A stretch of 21,058 bases of DNA, from positions 232,610 to 253,667 of the forward strand of contig JAMYWO010000022.1 in NCBI GenBank assembly GCA_024220525.1. Direction: 5' to 3'. The position numbers and the translations under genes were made by a program. Source of the DNA: Cochliopodium minus. Lineage: Eukaryota > Discosea > Himatismenida > Cochliopodiidae. This document shows, piece by piece, positions 17,855-21,058 of this stretch (within the stretch, counting starts at the first letter, position 1; every line of letters starts with the position of its first letter). The notes beneath the pieces are model-generated. The model was not told the origin of the DNA and searched no databases. It was given only the letters and a program-made list of their open reading frames with translations.

Positions 17855-20207
17855 ATGGATAATACCAATATAGATGAAAGGAAGAAATTGAGATTCATCA
17901 CCCACACAATCTGCAAGGCCTCCAGTAGCAACGAGGAGGAATGCAGGAAGAAAATGGGGAAATTGGGGCTGGATGTAGACATGTGGAGCTCCTCCCTCAA
18001 TCTCCTATCGAATAATGACTATATCATCATCTGTTGTACTTTTAAACAGCCTACAGATAAAATCATAGAGCATATTCAAAATGGAACAAGCAATCAGATC
18101 CTTCAGATAGGAGATAGAACCATCAATGCATCCATCTATCAGGATTTCTGGAAGCAATCGTTTGAATTCGTATGGCATCAGAAATTGGATCTTCTGCTGG
18201 AATGCTCATCTCAGGAGAGGAAATTCATCATCTGTGGACATTCTATAGGAGGCGCCATTGCAATATGTTTGTATTTGAGGATCATCTCGTCGCAACTCCC
18301 TTTGAAATATGACATCAAAAAGATCCTCAAGAATATCTACGTAAGATCCCTAAAGATATATAGATATATAAAACCCAAAATTTCTTGATTCTTTTCTTCA
18401 CAAGAATTTTATCTAAGATATTGAACTTTTTTGTTTGGATTTTATCTTAAATTTAACTTTTAAAATCAAAAGATTCGTACTCAAAGATATATTCATTATA
18501 TACAATATCCAACGAACAGAATTATATTCCCTAACTTTGAAACATGTTTATTTTTTTTCAATTTTTTTGAATTTTTTTTTTATTTTAAATTATTATTTTT
18601 TATTTAATTTTAAAAATTATTATTTTTTATTTGTTTATTCATATTTATTTATAAAACATTTTTTGAAGGCAATCACATTTGGAGCACCAATAGTTGGAGA
18701 CAACAAAATCCAAAGTCTACTGGAAGAACTAAACATGAAAGAGAACATCACGCAGTACGCCAACAAAAGAGATCCCATCCCCCTCTTCCCCAAATGCTTT
18801 GACAACTACCTTATCAGCACCAAACAAATTCTTCCCTTGAATCTCGAGTATGGTTTGATTGGAACTCTCGCTTTGATTGTTGGAGATGCTGATGACCAAA
18901 CTACTCATTATTTTTTCAACGTTGAGGTTTTTTTTTTTATTTTTTAATATTTTTTTTTTTTTTATTTTTTAACAAATTTAAATTTCATTATTTTTTTTTT
19001 TCATTTTTTTTTTTAAAATTTGTTTGAATTAATTTTTTAATTTTATTTCCTCTATTTTTTATACTTTTTTTTAATGTATTAAATTGTAGAAATGTTTATT
19101 TTAAAATTTTTATGTATTTTTTATTTATTTGCAATTTAATTTTTTATTCAATTTTTTTATTTAAAAATTTCATTTAAATATTTCATTTAGAATATTTTAT
19201 TTCTGAAAAAAAAAGGATAAACAAAAATGGATGAGTTATTGTGAAAAAGACTACCAATTTATATTTGAAATAGAGGAAGAAAAAGACTTGCAAGATCCCT
19301 CTCAGAAAGTAGACCCCCTTTTGCTCATTCGTGAGACCATGCTCCATTACCTGAAGCCCAATGCCTTAGAGTCTTATGTGCCTGGTGCTTACATCGAAAA
19401 CAGAAAATTGTCTGAAAATTTGAAGTATGGTGCTTTTGTGTTATTTAAGGTTTGGAATATTTATTTTTAAATTTTTTATTTAAAATTTTTTTTTTATTTT
19501 TTTTAAAAATATGTTATATTTTCAACAATTTTTTTTCCAAATTTTTTTTTATGAAATTAGTTTTTTTATTTTCAATAAAGGGTTTCATTTTTTAAATAAA
19601 AAGTTTAACATTTTTTTTTTTAATTTTTTTTAAAACGAAGATAAATAAATGTTTTTTTTTAAAATTGCCATTAATGCATATTTTTTAGAATATATCACAG
19701 TTTAACTTTGATAAATTCAACAAAATTCTCGACCCTCCCAAAGGAGCCACAAAATGGTCTAAAGAACGCACCTCTTGGCTTTTAGAGAGGCTCAAAGAAG
19801 ACTACAATGGCTTCGACAACCTCGAAAAGTCCCACAAAAACCTCCACTTGGAGCTAGCGAAGGGTCGTTTTTCCAAAATTTCATGGTGGAATCCGTATTT
19901 TTCTTCTATTGAAGGTTGAATTATTTTTAATTAATTTTTTTTTTTTAAATTTAAATTTTTTTTTAATTTAAAAAAAGGAAAAGTAAAAGTACAAATTTCA
20001 GATAATGTGACACAATGGTCTTATGTCTCTTCAGGAAATGAATTTTTGGGAGTTCTTGAGTATGTGGTGTTGCAGTACTTTATCAACTTTGAGAGCAAAA
20101 TCAGGGAGGTTTCCCAGCATCAAATCGATTTGGATAACATGGAAGTAGTGGATTTAGGAGAATTGGAGATTAAAAATGATGATAAAAAAAGTGAAGAAAA
20201 TAAATAA
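17855..20207 (+). CDS. Class 3 (fungal-type) lipase-like protein
   Basis: Five exons, 17855-18340, 18669-18926, 19216-19449, 19689-19914 and 19978-20207, join in phases 0, 0, 0 and 1 to give 477 residues. An alternative acceptor for the last exon is possible at 19999-20001. The alpha/beta-hydrolase core shows the nucleophile elbow CGHSIGGA (Ser130), the AITFGAPIVGD block (163-173), RDPIPLFP with the likely catalytic Asp197, and a plausible His242 in TTHYFF. This is the full triad pattern of Lipase_3 enzymes, which hydrolyse acyl esters. There is no signal peptide or membrane helix, suggesting a cytosolic enzyme. Residues ~249-477 form a Trp-rich, charged helical extension of unknown role that recalls, only in layout, plant EDS1-like proteins. 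The stop lies 29 bases from the stop of the convergent ankyrin gene. Confidence 0.85.
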
Positions 20208-20236
20208 TTTTTTTTAAAAAAACCTCTTGAAATTTT

Positions 20237-20933
20237 TTAATTTTCTGTTTTTAGAGACAAAAATTCAAAAATGATATTTAACAAGTACTTTGGTACTTTG
20301 ATCTTTTTTTCCAAGCAGTTATTTACGAGCAGGAAAGTTTCCACAGAATACCGAAACTCTTTAGGATGAAAAGTGTGGGTACGATAGCCCCAAATGCTAC
20401 CTTTTTTAAAAAAAAGTGCAATAGTTTTTGCAGACTCTTTATTACAAAATTTGTAGGCTAATTGTTCAGGTGTGAGTTTATTATGTACGGTATTCTTGAG
20501 AGGAAAGGCAGAATAGCAAAGAAAAATTTCCAATAAATTTGTTTTGTCTAGTTTTGTTCTTTTACATAAGTTGAGAAAGGGGGAATCCCTTTTCAAATTA
20601 GGGGTATTGGGGTTTGCCCTTTTTCTCAGTAAAACTACAATAATTTTTTTTTAAATTTTTTTTTTTTTAATTAACAAAAAATTCAAAGTTATGTAAAAAA
20701 TTAAAATTAATTTAAAAAATTTATACATTTAAGGACATTTTCTTTTAGTTTGTGGTCTTTGACTGCAAAATGTAACAAAGTCTCATGGAACTCATTTTGG
20801 GTATTGATGTAGATTCCTTTTTCAACTAAAAGACGGAGAGTATCCAAAGGGATGGAATTTCCTATCATGTGTTGGAAGGGGGTAAAACCTTTTTTATTTC
20901 CAATGATCGGGTTAGCACCATTTATTAACAAAT
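20237..20933 (-). CDS. Ankyrin-repeat protein, C-terminal exons; 5' part off the window
   Basis: Two exons, 20933-20727 and 20634-20237, join in phase 1 (ENVLK to FLLRKRANPN) and are preceded by an intron that runs off the right edge. They encode about four 33-35-residue ankyrin units (GANPIIGNKKGFTPFQHM, HETLLHFAV, DSPFLNLC, LTPEQLA). A C-terminal module follows (WGYRTHTFHPKEFRYSVETF, then VPKYLLNIIFEFL) that resembles the tail of the gene at 5641-8215. The first exon begins with two bases completing a codon, so the missing upstream exon must end in phase 1. The left-edge ankyrin gene leaves the window in just such a phase, and the two are proposed to be one gene. Confidence 0.85.
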
Positions 20934-20984
20934 CTTTTCATTTTTTTTTTGGAAATATAATAAATAATAAATAATAACAAGTTG

Positions 20985-21058
20985 TAAAAAATAAAAAATA
21001 AAAAATAAAAAATAAAAAATAAAAAATAAAAAATAAAAAATAAAAAATAAAAAATAAA
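20985..21058. repeat. TAAAAAA heptamer microsatellite, right edge
   Basis: About ten almost perfect copies of TAAAAAA fill the right end, in the same orientation and nearly the same register as the left edge. The array lies in the intron upstream of the ankyrin exon at 20933. If the ends abut, one unit would be a base short, as expected for a microsatellite of uncertain copy number. Confidence 0.95.

Overview
This window is AT-rich nuclear DNA from a unicellular eukaryote. Coding islands are separated by near-homopolymeric A/T spacers, most genes carry short AT-rich introns, the genetic code is standard, and a cytosolic ribosomal protein gene (eS30) is present. The style (35-residue ankyrin repeats, AT-rich introns, A/T-only spacers) suits an amoeboid protist such as Anaeramoeba or a dictyostelid, but the sequence does not settle the lineage. 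Gene models were built by hand from open frames, splice sites, intron phase and protein family patterns.

Layout: (1) 103-1656 minus, membrane-anchored ankyrin gene running off the left edge; (2) 2021-3970 minus, intronless Sel1-repeat protein; (3) 4114-5215 minus, Iwr1-type RNA polymerase II import factor; (4) 5641-8215 plus, GRF-type zinc finger plus ankyrin protein; (5) 8278-9834 plus, secreted PQQ-like beta-propeller protein in six exons; (6) 10057-11568 minus, C-terminal part only of tRNA (guanine26-N2)-dimethyltransferase Trm1; (7) a possible exon containing the single ambiguous base (11671); (8) 11862-12579 minus, kelch-repeat gene with very small exons; (9) 12791-13060 plus, small membrane protein; (10) 13334-15095 plus, secreted collagen-like protein; (11) 15133-15642 plus, single-pass membrane protein starting 37 bases after it; (12) 15937-16131 plus, eS30; (13) 16443-17502 minus, DTWD1-type tRNA modification enzyme; (14) 17855-20207 plus, class 3 lipase; (15) 20237-20933 minus, the last ankyrin exons of a gene running off the right edge.

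The most notable structural result is that the two edge genes appear to be one gene. The left ankyrin gene exits at position 1 in a phase-1 intron, and the right gene enters at 21058 with an exon needing exactly phase 1. Joining them gives an uninterrupted 35-residue ankyrin unit matching its neighbours. Both ends consist of the same TAAAAAA heptamer array in the same orientation. So the two ends are probably adjacent in the genome, meaning either a circular molecule or tandem unit, or a linear locus written in rotated order. In the rotated case the base N at 11671 is the natural candidate for the false joint, because just there Trm1 lacks its whole methyltransferase half.

Functionally the window mixes translation and RNA housekeeping (eS30, two tRNA modification genes, polymerase import) with lineage-specific repeat proteins (two ankyrin genes sharing a C-terminal module, Sel1, kelch) and secreted proteins (collagen-like, beta-propeller). 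No operon logic, mobile element, rRNA, tRNA or CRISPR array was found.
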